From: Heligmosomoides polygyrus polygyrus | Taxonomy: Eukaryota; Nematoda; Chromadorea; Rhabditida; Heligmosomidae | Direction of reading: 5' to 3' | Assembly (NCBI GenBank): GCA_947396885.1 | Contig: OX377205.1 | Span: 20,261,407-20,325,406 of the forward strand | DNA length: 64,000 nt | Shown here: positions 46,212-57,162 of the stretch, piece by piece | How the letters are laid out: every line of letters begins with the position of its first letter | Numbering within the stretch: position 1 is the first letter of the stretch | Made by a program: the position numbers and the translations under genes | Notes under the pieces: generated by a model | Seen by the model: only the letters and a program-made list of their open reading frames with translations | The model's database searches: none | Told to the model about the DNA's origin: nothing

Positions 46212-46690
46212 TTGGGGATAAAGATGGGCGTTAGTTGACCCCGTGTCGGCGTGCGTCACACACTGACTTTTATCGGATGACATGGGGGTAATTGAATGCG
46301 TATCTAACCTATACAATGACTCGCGGTGCTCAGCTGACAGACATGTCATTCAACTCAGCTTCTTCAAACCTCAAGTGGCTAGTATCGAGGCTACATCGAT
46401 GGTTTGCTGCGATCAAAACTCTAGCGCCAGGCGGGACTCGAACCCGCACCTTTGGCTGACCGGGCGGGAATGCTCTACACCACAGACGCTGTTTGATCGG
46501 ACGCAGGACATGTCATGATTTTGTCCTTTCCAGTTCCAGTCAATTCTGATGCCAATGCCTCGATCCCGAAAAGATGGAAGGTTTGGTTGAGCTGGGTGTG
46601 AAATCTGAACCGAGAACCTTGAATCGAAAGCACGCTACAGCCGGAGCTTCTTCCGACTGCGCTATCACGCGCCCTTCCTTTTTTGACAAC
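46212..46690 (-). mobile_element. SINE-A interrupted by SINE-B
   Basis: The 3' half (GATAAAGATGGGCGTTAGTT...AATGACTCGCGGTGCTCAGC) lies at 46216-46340 and the 5' half (CAGTTCCAGTC...GCGATAGCGCAGTCGGAAG on minus) at 46517-46690. Between them sits a second, different SINE with its own target duplication. Confidence 0.82.
46350..46506 (-). mobile_element. SINE-B with 10-bp target duplication
   Basis: GACATGTCAT flanks both sides (46340-46349, 46507-46516). The minus-strand head reads GTGTAGAGCATTCCCGCCCG and the B box GGGTTCGAGTCCCGCC. The tail side reads CGATGTAGCCTCGATACTAG. About 157 bp. It inserted into SINE-A and so post-dates it here. Confidence 0.85.
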
Positions 46691-46739
46691 TTCTAGAGTG
46701 AAAATGGGTATGAAAAAACCACTAAAATTAACACAATGT

Positions 46740-49700
46740 TTATTTGTTGTCAGGTGAAAACTGAATGCTGTTTGACCATTTGGAAACTCTTGGGAACCTA
46801 CTTGTTCTCTGATCAAACAGGCTGCACTTGTCGTAAGCGGGTGAATAAACATGGAGACTGACAGCATTCTCCGAATGACTAGGATTTTCCATTCGATGCA
46901 GACCTAGCTGATCTGAAATGCTGATTTTTGAAGGCAAATATTTAAAAGAACAGAATATGGAAAAATTATGATAAAGTGCATAATGAGGGGACCCGACTGG
47001 GAAGAAGGCAAACGTGTGGATTGAAGAATCGGAGCTATCCAAGCCGAGAGGGGGCAACCGCAAAGTAACAATTACGTAGGTCATCTCACGCCTCAGCACT
47101 ACATTCTCCAAATTTAAATAAAAGCTCTCGCATTAGAGGACCGCAGCTGAAGCTCTCCTAGAAATTCAAAGCAGCGAATGAAAATGCGAGTCACTAAGTG
47201 CCCCCTCCGATTAGGATAGATTCCTCTCAAATCTTCGTTTTACCGATGTCGCACTCCTTTCGCATTCTACCGCTGAAGCAGAGCCGGTGCTCAATGAACT
47301 AAACGAAGTGGAGAAAGAAGAGACAGGAGTGTGAATCAAGCGAAGAATGGTACAGTTCATGAAGAACGTCTACTGCGTGGGAGAAGGATTCCAGCTGGAA
47401 GACTCTTAGCTCACTGAACCTTTGTACTACGTCTACCTGGGACTTTCGATGAGCATGGAAAGCGATATGAAAGACGAATAGAAGGCGAAGGACCGCTTTC
47501 GAGCTTCTCAAGGAGGGTACCGACCATCTGAAGAATTCCGATCCCCGAGCGAATCTATTCGACTCGATCGTTCTCCCTGCGCTTACGCTGTGTAGCCATG
47601 CGCCAACACTGCTAGAGGCCTTCTTCAGAACGCTTGAACAATGTCTTCTGAAGTGCAACCGGCGAACATAACATCTTCACCACCTTGACATGAGAAGAAT
47701 TCTCATCTTCGTGGCCCGCTAAGAGTGAAAGGCTAACTGTCGACGGATCCGTCACAGCATGCAGAGACAAGACAACCAATGGAGGAAAAGAGCTCTTCAG
47801 CAAGGTGGTTCGACACCTTTGTCGCACGGCTGACCCAAATGGCATCTCATTTGGGAGCGAACCAAATTTTTCGTCAGCGTCACCAAGTTTCATCGAAACG
47901 AACGGAAGCAATGCTGTGGCCCATGCAAACAGTGAACAGGGACTGTATAACTATCTAAGTTAGCAAGGAAAAAAGACGAATCTATCCTGATGACGAGACG
48001 GGAGCACTTCACTCTCCAACAGTCTTTCGACAACAGCGGCGAAAGTTCAAAAGTGAACTATCTTACAAGGGCGACAAACTGTTTTTGCCTACAAACGGTA
48101 CACGTTTCGCGATTTTCTAACCGGAGGAGGCCATCCTGTTAATTTTGTTTCACTATTTTAGCGATCCCCCCTCCGACTAAGATAGATCCGAAAAACTCAC
48201 CACTCATGTAGGAGACTTCATTGACACCCATATAGGATTCGCCGATCTTAGCAAGAGGTTCACCAGTAGCGTTTTCCTTGGGAAAGGCAAATCTGAAAGT
48301 ATAAAAAATGACGAATAAAAAAAGGTAATCCGACAATATTCAAGCAGAAAACACTGCTTCAATGAACAGCTGAGCAAGATGTAAGCAACCTTATTCATCA
48401 CGACGTTTTAAGCAGAATCTTTAGTGAAACAACAGTTGGACAATTCTAGAAACCGTTTTTAAGATAGAAAAGGTAGGCAGAAGTTGAAGCTAACATCCGT
48501 CCTACCAGTGATGAAAGACTGGCTTATTACTCAGCCTGATTTTTCTTCTTCATTGATTCGCTCTAGAAGGCGGTAGCAGTAGCGCACATTCATCTCTGTA
48601 GCTACGTCGTCGAGTAGCTTTAGAGTGCCAAAGTGATCCAGTGGGTCCAGGAATAAAGAATTCGAGAGGGGAGAACAACATCCTACCCCAAGACTTTCTT
48701 GTAGAAATCAGACAGACATGTTGGTCTATTCTGGGTTTCTTTTGGCCTCGAATTAAATCTTGTCAATTGCGCTAGTAGATGCCGGCAGGTGCCACCGAAA
48801 CGAATTAGGTGAATGGCACACATAGCTCACGTCAACTTCGACGATGAAGCTCGGAACTGCAGGGGCGTTCACTTTCGGACGTTCTTTGTCTTCATCAGGA
48901 CTTCTTCGACGCTCTTGAAAGCTCCCCAAGCCGCTCGTTTTGTCGTGCCCAAATCTGGCGCTAGGTCGTTGGCCATATTGACTTCGCGACCCAGATACAC
49001 GTAGCTGGAGCATTCGGAGATGTTCGTTCCGTTGAGCGAGAGTGGGGCCTCAAAAACTAGCCCGTTCATCATGAACATCGTCTGCCTAAGATTCAGCTGC
49101 AGTCCAACGCTTCCACATACATGATCGAAGTCGGCCACCGTTCGCTCTGCCTGACTAATGCTCGGTGATATGAGCACGACGTCGTCAGCGAACCGAAGAT
49201 GACGGAGCTGCCGGTCTTCACTCCCATGCCTTCCGATTCTACATCGTGTATGGCGTCATCAAAAATGGCGCAGAAGAGCTTCGAGAATGCCAACCCCCTC
49301 TCCACACCTTGATCGTTGTAGATTAGCGAGAACTTGGTCGTGAATCTGCTGCATATCTTTCGAAGTACTGTAGGGGTTCTATGGATAAGTAGCTCAATAT
49401 GCGCTGCAAGCCTTGTCAAGCTGCTTTACCGTATTTGATCAAAAAGCCTTTTGGAGATATTGGTACAAAACTGGAGTTATAGTCAAACCTCGTCTCCTTC
49501 AGTTGTCCTTCAAGCATCTTCACGAAACAGTGAGAACCGGAATGGTCATGGATACTGAAAACAGGCGATCTCCTGTCGTTCGCATAACTTTAGGAGTATC
49601 AACGTTTAGAAGGTAGGACTTCTAACACACACACGTACTTAGTACACATTCCGGGTCCCCAGCATAGAACAATCATGTTGTACTTTCCATTTCCCGTGTC

Positions 49701-50348
49701 GACAAGGTTGCGGGTGTAGCTGAAAACAAATCACAATCAGGCACTTGTGTTCTTTCAGCACTTCTTCTTTTAGTACTTAGTGTCGAACACATCTAAACTG
49801 CTAACGTTCCGTTCCAGAACTAACGATTTTACGGATAAATAAATCAATAAATAAATGAAAGCAAAGGGGCAGTATCGATTCATCATTATCGTCATTCGCA
49901 AAAGGTATAGCTAATGAATGCTTTCACTTTTCGTAATCATATGGTGCTCGTAATAGTGGATATATAAAAATACATTCCGCAAGCAGTCCCTGACCTAATA
50001 GAATGTGGAATTGATCTGAACCTGAGTAGAAGAACTCTACACAAGAAAGCACAGTTTGAACAAAGAGAAACGAAACTTTGCTGAAGAGCATAAGTACAGC
50101 TTATCGGAAGAAAGAACAATGAAACACAGTTCCAAGCCTGCTGGTACTAAGGCAACGTTTCACACCAGTTACGGTCGACAGAACAGTTTCATGCAACAAA
50201 CCGTCACTCACGTTCGCTCATCGAACATCGCATACTTGTCCCAGTCCTGAGGGTTACTTTTGTAGGAGAGCAGCGTCTTCTCCATGTCCTCGATGTTAAC
50301 ACGGTCATCCTGGAAGATTGAGCGCAGCTGTCCGATGAGCGCCTCCAT
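46740..50348 (-). CDS. cdo-1: Cysteine dioxygenase
   Basis: Five exons join in phase: 50348-50212, 49719-49639, 49554-49489, 48292-48201 and 46912-46740 (TAA), giving 182 residues (vertebrate CDO1 is about 200). The enzyme oxidises cysteine to cysteine sulfinate with O2 and ferrous iron, the first step of cysteine breakdown toward taurine and sulfate; it is cytosolic. All signature residues are present. Exon 3 '[14 protein letters not shown]' gives iron ligands His75 and His77 and the cross-link Cys82. Exon 5 '[11 protein letters not shown]' gives the third ligand His131, and '[10 protein letters not shown]' gives Tyr148, the cross-link partner. Arg49 (YTR) is the substrate contact. Introns are 492, 84, 1196 and 1288 nt; the last two hold RTE relics and a MITE. 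The ATG directly follows a TTTCTTTGTAG acceptor, so it is either trans-spliced or preceded by another short exon. Relative to vertebrates the N-terminus is about ten residues shorter. It appears intact. Confidence 0.93.
47035..47220. repeat. MITE with CTATCC...GAGGGGGCA ends
   Basis: Left CTATCCAAGCCGAGAGGGGG mirrors right CCCCCTCCGATTAGGATAG. About 185 bp in CDO intron 4. A similar element lies at 55895-56119, and lone ends occur near 15196 and 48168. Confidence 0.6.
47430..47940 (+). mobile_element. RTE relic in CDO intron 4
   Basis: The plus strand reads '[17 protein letters not shown]', then '[20 protein letters not shown]', matching the RTE thumb region in a subfamily different from the 21-kb copy. 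Frames are broken and the catalytic part is absent. Confidence 0.6.
48840..49430 (-). mobile_element. RTE fragment in CDO intron 3
   Basis: Minus-strand pieces '[20 protein letters not shown]' and '[20 protein letters not shown]' followed by '[20 protein letters not shown]'-type wording. The FADD region is frameshifted ([15 protein letters not shown] DNA near 49165-49190). Same family as 21008-22680. It is in sense with CDO and spliced out with the intron. Confidence 0.8.
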
Positions 50349-50440
50349 CTACAAAGAAACTCTATGTGAATCTCTTTATCTCCTTCTGGGACGATAACCA
50401 AGGGTTTTTTAACGATTTTTCTCGAGTCGTCTGAATCAAG

Positions 50441-50724
50441 TTGCGTGTAGTGCAGTCGGAGCAGGTGTCGTCTGTCGCATGAACCCGATATCAGGTTCCT
50501 GATTTGGATTTCCCTTCCAGAACAACCATGCTCTCCATTCTTATGGGGTGGGTGAATTGCTACCAGAGTTGAATGGGAAGGATAAAGCGCTGACTTGTTC
50601 ATCGGCTGGCCACCGCAAGTCATTGTATGGCCATAACACGCATTCATCGCTTTCACGACATCCCGCTGAAGTAGCGTGGTCCTTCTAAGAAAGATTGAGT
50701 AGCGCAGTACTTTATCCTTTTTCA
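50441..50724 (+). mobile_element. SINE-A upstream of CDO
   Basis: Head TTGCGTGTAGTGCAGTCGGA, body with CATCGGCTGGCCACCGCAAG, tail CAGTACTTTATCC. It starts about 90 bp upstream of the CDO start codon in the opposite orientation, so its Pol III head faces the gene's 5' end. Confidence 0.8.
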
Positions 50725-50964
50725 GTCTAACGATCCAATAATGACTTAAGAAAACTCCGCTCAGCATTAGAGAAGAGAAGTTAGTCAGTTTCCTCAAAAA
50801 CTACAGCACATTCTTCTACGTGGTATCAACGTGAAGTGTATAAAGCGCATTTGGCCAAAGAATTGTGAAAACAGCCAATACAGCGATGCTAGGGCATTGC
50901 GCTTATTTTTCCAAGAGATGGGTGATAGCACTTTCTCAACCAATAGAGAACGATTAAGTTTGTT

Positions 50965-51035
50965 CGTCTGGGTGTGGCATCGAACCTGTGCAAGCGTCGA
51001 TTATTACCACTGCGCTACATATGTGCCCCTTATCT
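50965..51035 (-). repeat. tRNA-like head
   Basis: Minus strand ATATGTAGCGCAGTGGTAAT (A box) followed by GGTTCGATGCC (B box). Folding is poor; likely a SINE remnant of a third type. Confidence 0.45.
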
Positions 51036-51164
51036 GAATTGAGTAGGGAGAGGTTCGGTTGGTCCAAAAATATTAGCAGATTTTATCTATGTTGAACCGC
51101 TTTTAGTATTAAGACGTTTGAGTTTTTTCAGAAATATGTGACAATCTGTGACAAATTACTTCAT

Positions 51165-51250
51165 GTCCCTCTAGCGAGGAGGATCCATTGGAGCACTTTG
51201 GCACGCGACAGGGATGAATGGAGACGCCGCTGGCGCTCGAGCAACTCGAA
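51165..51250 (+). mobile_element. RTE C-terminal scrap
   Basis: The plus strand encodes '[19 protein letters not shown]', nearly identical to the last residues of the 21-kb RTE ('[19 protein letters not shown]'). It is about 85 bp long, and no other part is nearby. Confidence 0.75.
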
Positions 51251-51575
51251 TAACGGGACGACATGTGAAGCAGGTGATACAGGTGATGTGACAATGTATT
51301 TGAAGGAGCACCGCCTTGTCTAACAAATTGTCGAACGAGGTTCAACGCTGTTTGCAAATTCTTTAATTTTCTAACATTTTTCTGTTACAAACTCGTGAAT
51401 TTATGACGTCTTCACTTCAGAAATCAAAACTAGTCCTATAGTCTTGAGAAGAATTCGAGGAACCAGAGCCACGTCTGGACGAGATAATAAGTATGCAGTG
51501 CCACTTGGCCGCAGGCACTTCATGAAGAAAATTATTCTCTTCAATTATAGGCAATTCGCAAAAAGTTGCCTGATA

Positions 51576-53135
51576 CAGTGCGTTTCAAAAGTATGTATCC
51601 ACTCGAAAACTTGCCCATATCTCGTTTCGCGTTGATTTCTGCAGGGCCGCACTAGTCCCTCTAGATTCCTCATAGTCAGAAATAGGTAACCACTCACTTT
51701 CAGAAACTCTTTTTGTCACACACGAGGATCAGAATTTTTGAAGAAAATTGATTGAAACTTGGCGTTTCAAAAGTATGTATAAGTTTGTGAGAAACAAACT
51801 TCTTCTAAATTCCAAAGTCGATCGGACCACCATTATTTCTTAAGACATCATGCGTCGTATTGTTCAAGCCACTGACAAGGTTCTGGATGATTTTGCCTTC
51901 GCTAGTGTCCCATGGGATCAAAATTGCCACCACGTCATTGAACTGTCGGTTACTCGCGTGGACTCGTTGAACCACGATCCCCCACATGTTCTCCGTTCCG
52001 TTGCTGTCAGAAGAACAGACCGGCCAGTCCGTTACCTGAATGTTGTGACGGTGGAGCCAATCTTTGGTCGAGCTAGACACCTGGACTGCAGCGGTGCCCT
52101 GCTTCAGAACATGTGTCTGATATGTTATGCCTCTCAAGAAAGGCATAAGGCTAGACACCACTTCACCTTGACAGTTCAGACTGTCCGTGCGACACTACGG
52201 AAGCCTAAGCTTCACCATTCCGCTGCTGAAGAAGCCGACCACTCTCACTAATGAACCGCTTTCAAACCGCCTCCAAGGTTGCGACGACGGTCGCAGGTCT
52301 CTCCATTAATGTCGGTATCCATCGGGGTAATCCAGATTAGATTTTTTTCGTTGGTATAGATGAAAGAAATTTAATCTGGATGGTTTCGGATGGATTCCGA
52401 CATTACTGGAGAGACCTTCAAGAAGCATCGTCGTCTCAACCTCGGAGGCGGTTTAGAGGCAGTTCATTAGTGACAGTTTTCCGCTTCTTCGGCAGCGGAA
52501 TTCTGAAGCTTAGGCTTCCGTCGTGTTGCACGGACAGTCTGAAGTGTCAAGGTGTAGTGAAGTCCAGCCCTACGCCTTTCTTGAAAAACAGAACACATCA
52601 GAGACATGTTCTGCAGCAGGGCAGCGCTGCAGTCTATGTGTCAAGGTTGACCAAAGATTGGCTCCACAACATTCAAGTAACGGACTGGCCGGCCTGTTCT
52701 CCTGACAGCAAAGGAATGGAGAACATGTGGGGGATTGTGGTTCAACGAGCCTACGCGAATAACCGACAGTTCAATGACGTGGTGGTAATTTTGATTACAT
52801 GGGACACCAACGAAGACAGAACCATCCAGAACCTTGTCAGTGGCTTGAACAATACGATGCATGATGTTATAAGAAATAATGGTGGTCCGATCGACTTTTG
52901 AGTTTAGTAAAAAGTTTGTTTCCCACAAGTGGACACATACTTTTGAAACGCCAAATTTCAATCAATTTTCTTTAAAAATTCTGATCCTCGTGTGAGACAA
53001 AAAAATCTCTGAAAGAGAGTGGTTACCTATTCTCGACTATGAGGAATCTCGAGGAGCTAGTGCGGTTTGCAGAAATCAACGCAAAACGAGATATGGGCAA
53101 GTTTTAGAGTGGATACATACTTTTGAAACGAACTG
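51576..53135. mobile_element. Tc1-like element as inverted duplication
   Basis: Outer ends CAGTGCGTTTCAAAAGTATG and the mirror CATACTTTTGAAACGAACTG, TA on both sides. The two halves (51576-52350 minus; 52352-53135 plus) each encode the C-terminal half of a Tc1 transposase: 'TKDWL...NIQVTDWP' then 'TENMWGIVVQR' or 'MENMWGIVVQR' (DD34E-type, Glu present). Both halves read QG where Tc1 has QQD: 'VLKQGTAAVQVS' and 'VLQQGSAAVYVS'. Neither half has an N-terminal DNA-binding domain. Inner repeats of the end sequence (about 51756 and 52928-52953) show composite terminal repeats. Confidence 0.82.
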
Positions 53136-53463
53136 TATTGAGAAGTTCCATGTAAAGGAAGCGACCGCAAAAAAGCCAGGAAGGACGCTGTTAATTTAAA
53201 GCACTAAACGGACATTGAGATGCATATACAACCATTCTATCTAATTAGGAATATGCAGAGAAGGGAAAAGCGGCAATAATTGTAATAGCAATGGGATCCC
53301 GACCAAGGGAACAGCACAAAGTGGTAAGAGGAATTGTTCCTCATTTTTCACAACTTCCGAAGGCCATTTAGCTGTTTCGTTACCCCATACTGAGAGCATA
53401 TATTCTGCAGCGATAATTCTGTAGAACCTTCTGAGTTATGGGCTTCATGCATGATTTTCGGAG

Positions 53464-54664
53464 ATGAATTTGCAGATCTGTGAGACTGTCTCACAACCCA
53501 AGACTGTCTCACAACCCATCGAGAGGAGCCGCGAATACCATCTCCCACTTGTCCCTGTCTTCGTGGATTACCGGAAAGCGTTCGACTCTGTGGAAATCAA
53601 CGCCGTTTTGAACGCACTTGTGCACGCTTGTATACCATCGCCCTACATCCGACTTCTCGACGAATGCTTCTCGAACACATCGACTACCATCCAGCTGTTC
53701 GATCGAAAGCTTAAAATTCCTATCGGGAAAGGAGTACGGCAGGGAGACACGATTTCTCCCAAGCTATTCACAGCGGCACTCCAGGATGCCATGAAAGACT
53801 TGAACTGGGACGATAAAGGCTACCTTGTCGACGGTAAACGGATCAGCAACCTTCGCTTCGCCGACGATATTGTCCTCGTCTCTACCAGCACGGCAGAAGT
53901 CGAGGAAATGCTGAACGAGCTCAATGTGGCAGGTATGAAGATTGGATTGGACATGAACATGTCCAAAACACAATTTATGGTCAACCAGTGGTGTGACACG
54001 GGACTCGTAAGGTTAAATGGAGTCGCTCTGCAACAGGTCGACTCCTACGTCTATCTGGGAAGAGAGCTGAACATGGATAACGACCTCGCTCCTGAAATCG
54101 CCCGCAGGAGACGCGCAGCATGGGCAGCCTTCAGTTCGATTCGCGAAGTCACCGATCGGGTCAAGGATCCCGGCCTCAGGGCCTCGGTATTCAACGCCTC
54201 TGTACTGCCTGCGATGTGTTACGCGATGGAAACCTGGCCCGACAACAAGACAATCGGCAGAGCGATGCAAACTACGCATCGTGCACTGGAGAGATGTCTT
54301 CTAAGGACAAGCCTTCGTCACCAATGGCAAGAAGGCCTACGAAGCTCGGAGCTACGGGAGAAGTCGCAATTAGCAGACCCGCTGCAGTACATGAAGAAGT
54401 CCAAATATCGCTGGGCCGGACACCTGCTTCGACGAAAGGACCATAGATGGAGTCTCCGTGTCACAGAATGGCACCCGAGAGACCACAAGAGACCACTGGG
54501 ACGACCGCCAACGCGATGGGCAGACTCATTCTCAAGATCTTTCAGAGAGCGGAGTCTGCCTCACTGGATGCAAGCAGCCAGAGATCGAGCGGTCTGGAAG
54601 AGTTGTGGTCCCCGCTGAGAAGACCTCCAGCCGACAAAGGACCATCAAAGTCAAAGTCAAAGTC
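53464..54664 (+). mobile_element. RTE LINE (second family), long RT ORF
   Basis: A 384-residue open frame: 'PVFVDYRKAFDSVEINAVLN', 'GKGVRQGDTISPKLFTAAL', '[13 protein letters not shown]' (catalytic Asp pair), 'VNQWCDTGLVRLNGVALQQV', '[19 protein letters not shown]' and C-terminal 'LGRPPTRWADSFSRSFRERS'. The endonuclease and fingers are missing, so it is 5'-truncated. The 3' end is a (TCAAAG)n run near 54647-54664, the usual RTE tail. It has no internal stop, so this is the youngest RTE insertion in the window. It differs clearly from the 21-kb family. Confidence 0.92.
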
Positions 54665-54699
54665 AGTTTGCAGATAAAAATGGTAGTGTCACTTTAACA

Positions 54700-55890
54700 A
54701 CAGGATTTTCCGTTATATTATAGTGGGTTGAGAATTTTGACATGATTTTTTGAAAAATTCTCAACTCTCTGTTATTAATCGGAACCGATGATCTAACACA
54801 CGGCTTTCTTAGGTCACTCTAGACACTTCTCCGTGATCGGTATATGTTTTATAGCCACAATGCGTTCCAGAACTTTAATCACGAGGTCAATTCTACTAGA
54901 GCATCTTCGAGCCATCACCTATGAACAGTATCGTGGCACTGGAGCAACGCTATTCCATTGATATTGCTCCCTATGTCACTTGTTTCGTTCCCTTAAGGTG
55001 CTCCTATTTCTTGAAAAAAATCACCAAAACACTGTAGTGACCAGCAACAGTGATTATATTGTTTGTACTGTATGCTGAGTGGAAAAAAATTAAAGGCGAA
55101 AAAATGTGGAACATCCCAAGACTTTTCACTAGCTGATTAGACTTTGGAGTCCCATGAAACAGTTTTGGCGTGTAGACCATCCTCGTTCCGTGGAGGATCT
55201 TCTGGTAGCTCCTATGTCCAGTGAAAAGCACGAATAAGAGACATGAAGACGCTCAGTGATACCGGAATGTATGGCCGAACGTTTCGAAATAGATCATCCA
55301 GAAATTTACCGAGGCGGAATTTGGCCAGAAACAGAAGCATCCAAATTTTTCTCCAGAAACATTCAAAATCATTTCGAGTGCCTAATTGTTGTTTTACTAT
55401 TCATCGTAGTCTCGCATGGTTTACAGTGATATGATGGTAATGACCAAAATTCAGGTGTTTCAAAGACGTGCCAAGGAAGTTAATAACAGCAGTTGGGAAA
55501 TATCCATGAAGCCGACGATGAGAAAAGGGAGAAATGCGCGGCTGGACAGGTGGCGGCGCTTCGGATAGCCCGAAAAACCGCCCGGTACAGGTCTCGTCGG
55601 ACGGCCCACGTAGCCGTGCGAGGCTATCTGTTTTATGCGATATTCCCGTTCTTAGCCGCTCGGATATCTGACGGTGCTAATGACGAGCACAGCCCTGGGT
55701 CAAGGCTTTTGTAAAACGCCCCCTGTAGGATTCCAAGCGGAATGCAGCTTTGGAACGGATGACGAAGACCGAAGAGAGGGGCAAGATCTGCGATAGGCGT
55801 TGTATTAGCGGACGATTTGGCGTTGTTTATTGTGCAGTTGCTTGTCCTCTAGAGTAGGAAATTCTTAGAAACTCAAATCTTCAGCAAAAA
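54700..55890. other. No recognisable gene
   Basis: AT-rich to 55490, with GTTGAGAATTTT...AAAATTCTCAAC (54726-54765) forming a hairpin. A GC-richer ORF at 55493-55714 has basic composition ('RIARKTARYRSRRTAHVAV') but no recognised motif. Confidence 0.4.
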
Positions 55891-55894
55891 TTTT

Positions 55895-56119
55895 GGATCT
55901 ATCCTAGTCGGGAGGGGGCAACCGTGAAGTGTAGGTTGCGATATTTGTTCCATGCCACACAACCATGTCCTATAAATTCAGAGGAAAGCCTTCCTTTGAC
56001 TTTAGAGGATAGCTCCCATGGGACAGTACTCAAGCTCTCAGAGAAACTTAGGCAAGGAGTTAGGAGACGCAAATCACTATATGCCCACCCCCTCTCTCTG
56101 ATTGTAATATAATAGATCC
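55895..56119. repeat. MITE with GGATCTATCC...GGGAGGGGGC ends
   Basis: Left GGATCTATCCTAGTCGGGAG and the mirror at the right (CACCCCCTCTCTCTGATTG...ATAGATCC). 225 bp, no coding. Same family as 47035-47220. Confidence 0.55.
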
Positions 56120-56379
56120 AAGTCCCAGTCAAACTCTATCTAAAATTTTTGTTATCTTGTTTGCCAAAGACGGGCGGCTAGCATCATCAGAGCGGGTCTA
56201 TTCTCACGTGGCCCCAAATCCGGATCGGTACTCGACCGTTTTTTGCCTGACGACGTGCAAAGCTCGCGGCAAAGTAGGCGCTAGCCAGTTAAAGTATGGA
56301 CTGCAACAAGTACTTTCTCTATTATTGAACATTCTAGTACAATTGGCTGCTTAACCTCAACATTCGCTCTGGCTGCCGG

Positions 56380-56690
56380 AACTACTTTACGCGCCACAAC
56401 CTGGTGAAGAAACCTGATCAGTGCCGGTGTCCTGACCAGGCCAACCAAGCTTTCCATACTTCCCGAGTCGCTAAATTGGTACCAGACTTGTCTGGGGGTA
56501 TGAAACACTGACTTCATCGGCTGGTCATCGGTCTGGGGAGTATGAAGCACTGACTACTTCATCGGCTAGTCATCGCTAGTTTTTACGCAATGCGAAGGCA
56601 CATTAAAAATGGCTCCAGATAACCCGCAGAAGCAGAATGCGATACGCATCTCAGACTTTGAATGACACCGACCTTCATCCCTCATCAAGC
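56380..56690 (+). mobile_element. SINE-A, diverged
   Basis: Recognisable words: TTGGTACCAGACTTGTCTGG, CTTCATCGGCTGGTCATCG (duplicated within the copy) and CAGAAGCAGAATGCG. The head is largely gone. Confidence 0.65.
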
Positions 56691-57162
56691 CTATCCAGTA
56701 TACATTGGATCCGAATGAATCATTTTCAGATATCCGAATCGGCTATGTTATGTTATTCGATCCGAATCATCCAAAAATCAGAGCCCCGGAAAATTGCCCG
56801 TATCCGACCATCATTTTCATTAGCGTTTGTCCCACTTGGTGGCGGGCCCGGTCTTCTGGTGTGGTGGCACTCCCGATCAAATGCATGATTAGGGTCACAC
56901 CAGCCATCTTTAAGTCCAGGTACAGCGTATCTAGCCAACGTTGCTTCTGGCGTTCCCGTATCCGACGTATGTAAAATCCGGGGTCGCGAAGTTAGCATTC
57001 TTCGAATAATCCAATTATCCGAAGATTCGATTGGATCCAATGTATTGAATGAATAATTTTCATTCCATTCAATACATTGGATCCAATCATTAATTTCATT
57101 TTTGGGTATCCGATTCGATTCATCCACGAATCAGGGGACCCCAAAATCGCCGTTATCCGAAC
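56690..57162. repeat. Repeat with ATTGGATCCGAATG words, target of hAT
   Basis: TATACATTGGATCCGAATGA at the left, repeated ATCCGAA words, and a palindrome TGGATCCAATGTATTGAATG...CATTCAATACATTGGATCCA (57031-57084). Related words resume after the hAT element (59315-59417), so one older repeat was split. Confidence 0.6.

Noticed and set aside
55493..55714. Basic 73-aa ORF as a gene
   Set aside because: No splice context, motif or repeat evidence; composition alone is not enough.
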